Assembly: GCA_003833135.1 (NCBI GenBank)
Contig: QZLH01000454.1
Span: 1 to 64,000, forward strand
Length of the DNA: 64,000 bases
Direction of reading: 5' to 3'
Origin: Oehlia diaphana
Lineage: Eukaryota > Glomeromycota > Glomeromycetes > Glomerales > Glomeraceae
Numbering within the stretch: position 1 is the stretch's first letter; every line of letters starts with the position of its first letter. Shown here in pieces: positions 13,801 to 25,400 of the stretch. Position numbers and translations under genes: made by a program. The notes beneath the pieces were generated by a model, which had not been told where the DNA came from, did no database searches, and saw only the letters and a list, made by a program, of their open reading frames with translations.

Positions 13801-16477
13801 TCTTTGAAGTATAAGAATTATGAAATCCAAAGTTTTTTTGCAACCACTTCATCATTTCCTTTATAGTTATAATCCCGGCAGGATTGTTAGAATCATCTGG
13901 AGAAGGTATTGTTAACGTAGCTGCAGTATAAACACTTAAATGACTATCTATAAATCCTGGTTCCGAATCATATGAAGTTTTAATTATGGATGCTAAATGT
14001 GCAAGATAATCCTCACAAGAAATTATCCACAAAGGAGGTTCTTTACTAATACCTTCCCAATATTCATTTGATATTACTGATAATGGCGATTTTCTTCCCT
14101 CAAGGTATGATTGGTAAAGTTCCGAAAACTCTTGTAATTCAAATTTATCGAATTGCTTTGATCGTGGAAAAAGAGGATTATGATATTTTTGTTTTATAAT
14201 CAAACATCCTGCTATAATTCCATTATTTAATATGTTTTCTTGCATTTGTAATGTTGTCATCATTATGGATAATTCTTCAAAACTATAAGAGGATATACTT
14301 TCTTCAGGTATCAAGATATTTTCGTAATAAGTTTTAAAACTAAGTCGAAGCATTTCATGCTCAATCAATGCATCACCTTCACTCATGGATGGAGAATGGC
14401 AAGCAAATTGTTCTTCCGATTCGTTTGATTTCATGCATCGAGAATGTATAAACTTATTACAAGATCCACATCGATAGCCTTGATGCATCACGCCCCATAA
14501 AGGCATGCGACACACCATACATAATACTAAAGTAAAAAGGTTCACAAGGCGAAAAGAGTGCCCAGAAACAGTCTTTGAAATAATGGCAGTCTGATAATCA
14601 ATGTTTTTCAAAGAATCATTACAGATAACCTCTCTTTGACCGTAAGTTATATCACAATATCTTGGAGTCGACAATTTATACAATTTGTGTTCTCCTGATT
14701 CCACTGAATACTCTGTCAAAAACTCTCCATCAGCTAAATTATAACAAGTAAAATGAACATTTAGCTTACAACCACCACACCGTAAACCAAAACCAGATAT
14801 TGGCTTAAAACATTGAACACACGCATTTGGATGTTCAGTAGGTATAAATTGACCATGCATATCTACTATAGAAGCATGTTTTGTAACAGTAAGGGAAGCG
14901 TGTTTATTTTCTTTACCGTTTCGAGTGTTAAGGAAAATGTGCGGTAAAAACTGGTGGAGATGAACATCTTTTATAACAGACAATGAAGCTCTTTTTGAAT
15001 TTTTTATTGATGTATCATTTAGTTTCTCCTTAACAGACAAATCATGCATATATCCCACGTTTGGCAGTGCTTCTCCAACTGAAGGATGCCCTGTACTATT
15101 TCTCCAAAAATAAAATAGAATGTTTACAGCCCGATTACGACTCATTGTATCACCATGTGCCATGATTTCTATAACATCATTATAGAGGTCTGGTTTACAT
15201 AGAATCATAATTCCGATAGTCCGATGCATCTGATATAATGTATCCAAAGGAGAATCCTCAACTGAAATAAATTGTATAATCGAATACAATAAAGGAGTAA
15301 ACATTGAATCAACATAATAAGCATCAATGTCAAGATCTCCAGTATATGAAATAGAAAGTCTCCTTGATAACTTTCTAGCCGCGCTTTGTCTACGATTAAA
15401 ACTATATTCATCATCAGATCTATCAACATTAGAATTAGGCAAATGTTCTGAATCTGGTAAATTACCGGGTGGTATTGGATCATCCGAGTTTATGGTTATG
15501 TTTATGTATGATGAATTTTCAAATTCTACAAGAATAAATAATTTTAATATGAGTAAATATTGAATAAAACTCAGTTTTAGATTCGTTAAAACCTGCCATT
15601 CGTAGTGATCTTTCCATTGGACTTCCCACGACGCAAAGATGAGGTGACAATTATATCATCACTCGTATCGCTTTGACAAGCAATCAATTGTGGAATTAAG
15701 GAATCAGCATAAAATATCAATAGCTTCGCACGTAAAACATCATTAAAAATATTAAATCCTGGCATCATTGCCATCCCCAATTCATACAACCAACCCGGCG
15801 AATATGGATTTTGATTAACCAGTAAATGAGCGACATCAAGTACTATTGATTGTAATGCATTAGGTGGGCGAGATGGTCTTGGAGTAATAACTTTATATCG
15901 ACAATCATTTTGAACAATATCATATAAAACTTCTAAAATGCGTTCTAGTATGCCAGAACTTTTGTTTCGGTTTGATAAATCGCGTTTAGATCGTGATGGC
16001 GATGGCGAACGAGATCGATTTGGTGAAGGGTCTCGTGAAGTATACGGAGACTCAGGTGGCGTGGCAGACATTCTAATAAAATTAAATTTTAACCTAGTAA
16101 ATAATCACAATCACGCAACTATCACGTCAAAGATAAAAATGCATCACGTCAAAAAAGGATTACCTATCTCCAAAGTAAATTCCATTCATCGAACAAACTA
16201 TCAATACATCTCTAAGTTGACTTAATAAATCGCAAGTATCATCGGTATTAAAAAAATTTTGCAGATTTGGATTTGTATTAACTTCATGAAATGAATCAGC
16301 TTGATTAACCATATTTTGAAAAGGAGAAGGAGGTTTTTTCCTTTTTTTTAGGTCATTTAATATTTGGCTTACAAGTTTACGAGTCTGAACTACCTTAGGA
16401 AGCAACATATTTCCACCTTTCTTTGGAGCTTTAGGTAAACTTACTGGACGTGAACGGCCATTACTGTTACTCTCCAT
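7823..16477 (-). CDS. Giant C1 zinc-finger / HEAT-like protein, possibly UNC80-related
   Basis: A multi-exon gene of roughly 2,200-2,300 aa. It starts at 16477 (MESNSNGRSRPVSLPKAPKK) and ends GGRLFPYY with TAA at 7823. Exon 1 (16164-16477) joins exon 2 (from 16072) as GAT AG|A ATG, giving GDRMSATPPESP. The largest exon (about 13197-15525) encodes a Cys-rich region. A first C1-like cluster has CVQC, CGGC, then H and C. A second fits the C1 consensus: H-x12-C-x2-C-x13-C-x2-C-x4-H-x2-C, with YRCGSCNKFIHSRC. The rest is helical, HEAT-like sequence in many short exons down to the C-terminus. The overall plan (N-terminal block with SRPPNALQSIVLDVAHLL, long helical body) suggests the UNC80 family, subunit of the NALCN cation-channel complex, but this is from memory of family features. 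The exon 2/3 junction is not in phase with the obvious sites. A giant C1-domain scaffold of other kind is possible. Confidence 0.5.
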
Positions 16478-17281
16478 TACTTACAGAACGTGAAACTTTT
16501 TTAAAATATGAAAAAATTGAAAATGGAAAACTAATAAATTATAATATTTTATAATTTAATTGATGAAATATAAAATATATTTTACGGATAATAAATATAA
16601 TAAATTAATAATTCAACTTTTTACGTAGAATTGCGAGTTCTCGTCAAAAAAAAAAATCCATTCGGAATTTATGTGAACTCCCTCTAAAAAAACATATACA
16701 CGTGTGTAGTGTGTATTAAGAGTATTTTCTAATCTCGGTTAGCACTTTTGGAGATCCTTAGTACAAAAAAATGTTAATTATTTTCCGACTTTTAAATTTG
16801 TAATTTGCTTCGAATCATATTAATTTTTAATTTATTTATTATAATTAAATAAAGCGAAAAATTTTATTTGAAAAATGTATTACAAAAATTTTATAATAAT
16901 TATTAAGGTAAATATAATTACAAAGAATTTCAGTTCGAGAATTACTACTGAAATATTTATATAATTAAAATAAACATTGCTAATTTAATTTAGAATCAAT
17001 TATGGATATCTGTTATAAATCCTATTTGTTACTAATAAATAGAATTATTAACAAATATCTAACATATTTATGTTTTATATTGTCTCAGGTATTTCAGATC
17101 ATTTGCATTTACTTTTATAAAATAAAATGCCATGATCATTAAAATAGCCAACGGCTTTATTAATGCCACCACCATCCCGCAAATTAAATGTGCAATATAC
17201 AAATATATCATATTACAAAATAAAAAAAGGAAAATGCAAATGCAAGTGCAAAAAAAAAATACAATTATTTATTTCCATCCA
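16478..17281. other. Intergenic between C1/HEAT gene and G-alpha gene
   Basis: About 800 bp of AT-rich DNA: promoter side of the C1/HEAT gene and 3' flank of the G-alpha gene, both transcribed on the minus strand. No gene or clear element seen. Confidence 0.5.
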
Positions 17282-19236
17282 TCATAGGATACCACTATCT
17301 CGCAATGCATTCTGCAAAATTGTCTCTTTTACGGCCGCAAAAACAAGTCTAAAAAAGTATAAAGAAATTTAATATATAATTTAACTATTAGAGTGAGAAA
17401 ACAAAAAAACCATTATAACTAACCGTATCTTTAAATAATAAAATTAGTAGAATTTATAAAAAAAAAACTTTAGTATCATAATAAATATAACAGTATAAAA
17501 ACCACTTAATGACTTTTACTTACATTCGATGTATCAGTAGCCTGTGTGAGACTATCATAAATTTCAAATACAGATAAAAAGTCAAATATAACTAATTCCT
17601 GTACAATTAAATGATCAAATAATTGTGAAAATGTTACTCACTGTGGATATATATTGAGTCGAGCTCGATTGGTTTGTGTGAATCGCCATAATATATACTT
17701 TGCGGCTTTATTTACATCAGCACCCCCTAAACAAGAGAGACTTATAATTTAATAATGGAGAAACAGAATTAAATTATACGAAATAAATGAATTACCGGAA
17801 TATTCGGGAAAATATTGTTCAAGAGGTACCCTCGGTAGTTTTGCTCTGAACAAGTCAATTTTGTTAAGAAATAAAATAATTGAAGTTCTCAAAAACCATC
17901 TACTATTAATAACTGATTCAAATAATATGAGACTTTCTGCCATACGATTCTAATAGTGGAAAAAAAAAAAAAATATCAATAATTGTTAATAAATTAATAA
18001 ATTCGTAAAAAAAAATATAAAATTAATTTATAATAATAATAACACCTGGCCTGATTCTTCTAACAAAACTTGGTCATATTCGCTTAATGCCACACAAAAG
18101 ATAATTGATGTAACGGCTTCAAAACAATGAATCCATTTTTTTCGCTCTGATCTTTGGCCTCCTACATCAAACATACTAAATAAAGTATTCGTTCAATAAT
18201 TAAGGAAAATATTGATAAGAAGTTGTTTCGCTCCACATATATTATTTATTTATTTATTTTTTTTTTTTAATAAACGTACTGTATGCTCAGTTGACCCATA
18301 TTAAATCTTGTTTCTGATATTCCTGTAGTTTTGGTTCTTGCGCGCAAAACATCCGCTTCAACTGGAATATAACCATGAGCTCCAATCCGCCTTACTTCAG
18401 CAAAGAAGCTATAATCGCACAATTATCAAAGCAATTAAAAAATGTAAGTAAATGCCCAATTCTGATGAACTTATCTAATAGTTTCGTATAATCATATATA
18501 GCATATACTAACTAAGGTGCTGAATCCATCAAATAAAAATGGCTTTGTTGATCCAAAATTTCTGTTATTATTGGATCATGCCATACAGAATCAATTGCTT
18601 CAACTATTTCTTGACTTAGTTGAAACGCTGGGTCGGATTCAACATAATAATCCAAAATTTTATCAGCAAAAGCCTAAAATAAAAAAAAAAACAAATCAGT
18701 AATAATGTTGGATTTAACATGATACATTTTTTGACATTTATTTCATAAATTACTCACTCTGTTTTCGGGCCTTCGAGGCTCTTTTCGAAATTTCTTCATT
18801 GCAAAAATAATGGCTTGTGCTGAGTCAATAAGGTTTTTATAAACTGTTATCCGGTAAAGTGCCAATTCTTCTTTTGTATAACCATTTTGATGTATTATTT
18901 TCATCTGTTTAACTATCGTTGACTTCCCCGATTCTCCTGACCCTGTAAATGACAATGCGCAAGTAAATGCTACGGTTTGCCCCGAAAAAACCGACTGAGA
19001 AAACTAATTAACTAATTGTTGCAACCTTCCTCTAACTCTTAATCAGTAGTTAGAAGAAAATTTATTTCTTTTGCTTGCGTCGAGTTTCCAACGAGGCAAG
19101 CAAAGATGAGTTATATACCTAGCAGGAGAATTTTACATTCTTTCTTGAATCTCCGGCTATCTTCTTCAATCTGTTTATCAATTTGATAACTCCGTAACCG
19201 CGATTCTTTTTCTTCAGCAGATAAACATAAACCCAT
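17282..19236 (-). CDS. Heterotrimeric G-protein alpha subunit
   Basis: Ten exons give exactly 353 aa: 19119-19236, 18758-18942, 18513-18673, 18280-18408, 18046-18175, 17796-17949, 17642-17726, 17524-17551, 17424-17428 and 17282-17348. All introns are GT-AG. The N-terminus MGLCLS carries the N-myristoylation glycine and a Cys for palmitoylation, so it is membrane-bound. Visible motifs are P-loop GSGESGKST (40-48), switch I with catalytic Arg179 in RARTKTTGI, switch [14 protein letters not shown] with Gln205, NKID (270-273), and the G5 box TQAT (323-326), where most relatives have TCAT. The C-terminus DSGIL has Ser at -4, so there is no pertussis-toxin cysteine. Exon 9 is only 5 nt (ATACG); without it the TDTSN-IR-LVFAAV region falls out of frame. 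It signals from seven-helix receptors, usually to cAMP or MAPK pathways. It is divergent from TOR. Confidence 0.95.
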
Positions 19237-19460
19237 AATGTTTTATAATAGAAAAATGAATGAAATATTTCCTTCCCACAAAGAGTATTTTCTGAATATT
19301 TTTGTAACCTAGTAAGTGATAAAAAAAATCATGTGTCTTTAAGTCATGAATATTTCAATGCACATGATTTAATTTTAACTATCAGTTACGCCGATCTAAT
19401 TTTTAAAAATCTACTCTTTAAATAATCGTCAATACTTAGAATCAATTAATATTTATTACT
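19237..19460. promoter_or_regulatory. Shared divergent promoter, G-alpha / TOR
   Basis: Only 224 bp separate the two start codons. Near the middle is a perfect 10-bp inverted repeat, AAATCATGTG (19326-19335) and CACATGATTT (19361-19370). Each arm contains a CANNTG E-box, and the arms are 25 bp apart. Binding by a bHLH factor is inference. Confidence 0.55.
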
Positions 19461-22400
19461 ATGGACGATATAATCAATCGACTTAAAAACAAGTAAGACA
19501 TATTTGTTCTATAATAAGGCACGATTAATTTGATCTAAATTGTTTAAATCGCCTTTTACAGAGACAAGGCTGTTCAACAAAAAGCGGCTTTGGAGCTTCG
19601 ACTTTTGGTAACCATATAATTTAGACTTTTATTTATTTATTTATCGAGCACGATTTTTGATAAATAAACATGTTTTTTGAAAATAGGTCGAAGGACAACC
19701 TAATTTATTAAATGAAGCCAATAAGCGAATTTTTGAATTGATGCAGGGAGATACTCCAGACAAAATTGGTGGCATTCTTGCAATTGGTATGTAAAAGTTT
19801 TTGGTAATTAATCTGTTTAGTGACTTGAAAGTTTTTCATGGAACTATAATTATTTTCTCCCAGACTCGTTGATAAATAATAATATCGAAACGACAACTCT
19901 TTCCCGTTTTACGAATTACTTGAAAATGGTTCTTCCAAGCGGAGATCAACAAATAATGATTTTAGCATCTAAAGCATTAGGCAAGCTGGCTGCGCCAAGT
20001 GGTGCCGTAACAGCTATATTTGTGTCGCGAGAAGTAAATACAGCTTTGGAGTATTTGCAAGGTAGGAGACGAATCGATCGAATTTATGTAACGTATATAA
20101 TATTAAAATAATATTTATTTAAGGTGACCGAAATGAATCGCGTCGGTATGCTGCTGCCCTTGTATTACGAGAATTAGCGCAAAACGCGCCAACTTTAATA
20201 TATACTTATGTATCATCAATTTTGGAAAATATATGGGTTGGATTACGAGATCAAAAACAGATAATTCGAGAGGCTTCTGCAGAGACTTTAAGTGCATGTT
20301 TGAAAATTGTATATGAGCGTGAAAGTTCAATGAGGATTCAATGGTATACAAAAATATATGATGAAGCATCAAGAAATTTAAAGCCCGGTAATGCTGATCA
20401 AATACATGGGGCACTATTAGCATATCGAGAATTATTACATCATGCAAAATCGGTTCGTTACTTTTCTAAACTAATACTTCTCTTACAGTTAATTAAGTTT
20501 ATTGATTTTTTTCCGCAAATTTTAATTACTAGTTTATGCATGAAAGGTATAAGAATGTGTGTGAAACTGTGCTTCGCTATAAAGATCATCGTGATGGTCT
20601 TATTCGGAGAACTGTGATTTCTTTAATACCGGTTCTTGCAGAATTTGACAACAAGGAATTTGTCGCTACATATGTTCACAAATGCATGCTATATTTATTA
20701 GCACAACTCAAAAAAGATAGAGACAGATCTATATGTACGTATGATTTATTCAATAAGGATGTCCCTATTTTGGAATTTAACTAAGTAATAATATTGTAAA
20801 ATAGCCTTTATTGCTATAGGACAAGTGGCTATAGCCGTAGGTAGTAATATAGGTCCATATTTAGATGGCATATTAAGCAATATTAAGGAAGGGCTTACAC
20901 CTAAAGCACGAAACCGCGGCGGTAACGAAGCTCCATTATTTCAATGTATTGGGATGTTGGCGCGTGCTGTTGGTCAGGCACTTACCATGCATATGCATGA
21001 ACTGTTGGATTTAATGTTTGCATGTGGGTTAAGTGAACCATTGCGACAAGCTTTAATGGAGCTGGCCGTATTTATTCCTCCTTTGTTACCGAATATTCAA
21101 GGTTTTATTCCAAATTTTTTATTATTATGATTATGTTCTTTCTATTCTTATTATTAAAATATTATTGTTTTACAATTAAATAGAACGTCTTCTGAATATG
21201 TTATCTACAATTCTTAGCGGACAAACATTTCGTGCCCCCGGATCGCCTGCATCCGAAGGACCTGACTTAAGACGTCACCTTAAAACTGATATATCAGAAA
21301 TGAAAGATGTAGAGACGGTAACATTAGCTCTTAAGACACTCGGAAGTTTCAATTTTGAAGGCCACATTTTAAATGAGTTTGTAAGAGATTGTGTAGTTCG
21401 GTATCTTGAGCAAGATAACCATGGAGTACGAGAAGCAGCTGCATTGACTTGCTGTCAGTTATTTGCTCGAGATCCAATACTGGACCAAACTAGCAATCAC
21501 GCTATTTTAGTAGTTAATGAAGTATTGGAAAAGCTTTTAACAGTTGGTGTTGCAGATCCTGGTATTTAAAGAAAATTGATTATTTTGAATTAAATAATAT
21601 TTTTTTTTATTTTTTTTTTAATATTTCTTTGTTAATCAGATCCGAATATTAGAGAAACTGTGTTGAAAAATCTCAATGAGAGATTTGATAAACACTTGGC
21701 ACAAGCTGAAAATATTCGATCGTTGTTCCTTGCTTTGAATGATGAAATTTTTACTATTCGAGAAATTACAATTACCATTATAGGTCGTCTTGCTTCCCAT
21801 AATCCAGCATACGTAATGCCATCATTACGTAAAACGCTCATTCAGCTTCTTACGGAGCTAGAATATTCCAGCGTGAGGTGAGAATAAAAAATCATTTATA
21901 CATCTTTTCTAATATTATTTATTTTATTGTAATCTGTTATAATTATTTTTTTACTTTATAGCCGTAATAAAGAAGAAAGTGCACGATTGTTGAGTCTTTT
22001 AGTCTCGGCTTCACAAAGGTTAATAAAACCTTATGTAGAATCGATATTAAAGGCCCTTTTACCGAGATCTCGTGATCCAAACCCTGCTGTAGCATCAAGT
22101 GTATTAGCTGCACTTGGTGAGTTAGCGCGTGTTGGAGGTGAAGATTTAACACCATATTTGGATAATTTGATGCCTTTGATAATTGATGCTCTCCAAGATC
22201 AAAGTTCAACTGTAAAACGAGACGCTGCACTTAAAACTTTGGGACAACTTACAAGCAACACCGGTTTTGTAATTGAGCCATATCAAAAATATCCTCAATT
22301 ACTTTCTATTCTAATCAACATTTTAAAGACTGAACAGTCACCTTCCATCAGACGCGAAACTGTTAAATTAGTGGGAATTCTCGGAGCATTAGATCCTTAT

Positions 22401-25400
22401 CGTCATAAGGTATTAATATATTGCCTATAATCAATTGTATTAATTTATAAATACTTCTATACTTTATTAATCGACTTACATACTATTTAGATAACGATTG
22501 CTTCATCCGAAGATTCGTTATCGGATCCTAAAACAACAAATACAGATGTGACACTTTTAATGATAGGTTTAGGGCCTTCTTCAGAAGATTACTATCCAAC
22601 CGTAGTTATTAATGCATTAATGAAAATTCTTCGAGATTCTTCATTAAATGCCCATCACACCGCTGTTATTGAAGCTGTAATGTATATTTTCAAAACATTA
22701 AGCTTGAAATGTGTTCCCTTCTTACCACAGGTAGGTTTTCATTATTATTATAATTCATGTTTATGTTTATATTAATAACATTTTAAAAAATTTTTTAATA
22801 GATTACACCTGCGTTCTTAGGAGTGATGCGTACGTGCCCCTCCGGCATGCTTGAATTCTATTTCCAGCAATTAGGTATCCTGGTTTCTATTGTTCAACAA
22901 CACATCAGGAATTATCTTTCCGATATTTTTGCTTTGGTTGAGAATTTCTGGAATCCAAGTTCCACAATTCAGATAACAATTATTAACCTTGTTGAAGAAA
23001 TTGCCAAGGCTCTTGATGGTGAATTTAAAAATCATTTGCCAGTGTTGTTGCCTATAATGTTACAAATATTTGACCAAGATAAGAGTGAAAAGCGTCAGCC
23101 AACTCTTAAAGTATTGCATGCTCTTGTAGTATTTGGTACAAATATTGAAGAATATATGCATCTTGTTATCCCTGTTGTTGTCAAGCTTTTTGAGAAGCCA
23201 GATGTACCACTTCAACTTCGCAAAGCAGCAGTTCAAACTATTGGTTCAATGTCTAAAAAAGTTAATTTTTCGGATCATGCATCTAGAATAATTCATCCAT
23301 TAGCTCGTGTGTTAGCACTTCCATATGGTGATTTGAGGATAGCTGCAATGGAAACGCTTTGCGCTCTTGTTTTTCAACTCGGATCGGACTATGCTATATT
23401 TATTCCAATGATAAATAAAGTAAAAAAATATTTTCTTATATTTTTAACGCTTTTTTGCTTAAATTTTATTTAATCATCTAATTAATTCTCGTATAAGGTA
23501 ATTCTGAAACATCGTATACAAAATAATGATTATGAGATTCTGGTTTCGAAACTTCTTAAAGGAGAACCATTACCGCAAGAATTTGGAAGCGAAGAAAGGT
23601 ATATTATAAATAAATATGAAAATACACGAAATATAATTATTTTACATATTTACATATATATATTATTATTATTTCGGTAGAAGATTTAATGAAACAGGAG
23701 TAGAAGAAACGCCCGCAGCAGAAACAAATGCTAAAAAATTGCCAGTCAACCAGCAGCATTTGAAAAATGCATGGGAATGTTCTCAAAGATCTACTAAAGA
23801 TGATTGGCATGAATGGATACGTAGACTAAGTGTGGAATTACTTAAAGAATCTCCATCACATGCTCTTAGAGCGTGTGCAAGTTTAGCTGGCGTTTATCAT
23901 CAACTTGCGAGAGAACTATTTAATGCAGGATTCATATCTTGTTGGTCTGAATTATACTATCAATATAAGGTAACCTAAAATCAACATTTTAATTTGTAAT
24001 TAATTTATACCGCATTCGGTAGGGTTACTATTATTGATTGTCTTCAAACTTTTCTAGGATGAATTAGTAAGTTCTTTAATGTCTGCATTGAGAGCACCAA
24101 ATATTCCTGCAGAAATTGTTTCGACCATTTTAAATTTGGCTGAATTTATGGAACATTATGATAAACCTCTTCCTATTGACATAAAAACACTTGGTAATCA
24201 CGCAGAAAACTGTCATGCTTATGCTAAAGCCCTTCACTATAAGGAATTGGAATTTATAAGTGAAGCGTCCACAGAAACAATTGAAAAATTGATTCAAATC
24301 AATAATCAACTACAATTACCAGATGCTGCCATAGGTATACTTACACATGCACAACAGAATCCAAATTTACAGGATTTGCAATTAAAAGAAAATTGGTACG
24401 AAAAGTTGAATCGTTGGGAGGATGCTTTGACAGCATATGAAAAAAGGCGAACTGATGATCCAAATGATTTTGAAGCAACTCTTGGTGTGATGCGTTGCTT
24501 ACACTCACTGGGTAATTGGGATGGGCTTTCCGAACTTGTTCAAAAAAAATGGCCCGAATCGGATATTACAAATCGCAAGTCAATGGCTACTTTCGCAGCT
24601 GCTGGTGCATGGTCTTTAGGCCAGTGGAGTTTAATGGAAGATTACATTGAAAATATTAAGCCCGATAACTATTATAGACCATTCTATCAAGCTATTATTG
24701 CTTTACATAAGAATCAATATTCCGAGGCTGTTCGTCACATTGATAAAACTCGAGATTTATTAGACACAGAATTGACAGCTCTTGTTGGAGAAAGTTATAA
24801 TCGAGCCTACAAGTAAGTACCAACAGACACGACATAATGTGAATTTTTTGATTAATATACATAATCACTTAATCTAATTTGTAATTTTCATTAGTGTTGT
24901 AGTTCGTGTTCAAATGTTAGCGGAATTAGAAGAAATAATAACATACAAACAATATGCAGATCAGCCTGATCGCCAGGCAACCATCCGAAAAACTTGGATG
25001 AAGAGGTAGATATGTTTATTTTAAGAAGCAGTTGGATAATTTTAGTAACGAGGACAAAAAAGCTCGTATTGGTAACGTTGAATTATTTTGTTAATGTTCA
25101 TAAATAAAATTATTATAGGCTTAAAGGGTGCCAACGTAACGTGGATGTTTGGCAACAAATTCTCAAAGTTCGCACATTAGTAATTTCACCAAAGGAAAAT
25201 ATGGAAATGTGGATTAAATTCGCTAATTTATGCCGTAAGAGCGATCGTCTTGAGTTAGCGGAAAAAACATTAAGACAACTTTTAGTTGGCGATCAAAAAT
25301 TGGAAGTTATTCATTCATCGGTATTAATTATATAACGAAATTTAATTTTTTTTTGATTTTGTTCGCTATATTGTAATTATCTTTTGAGTATAGATTCTTG

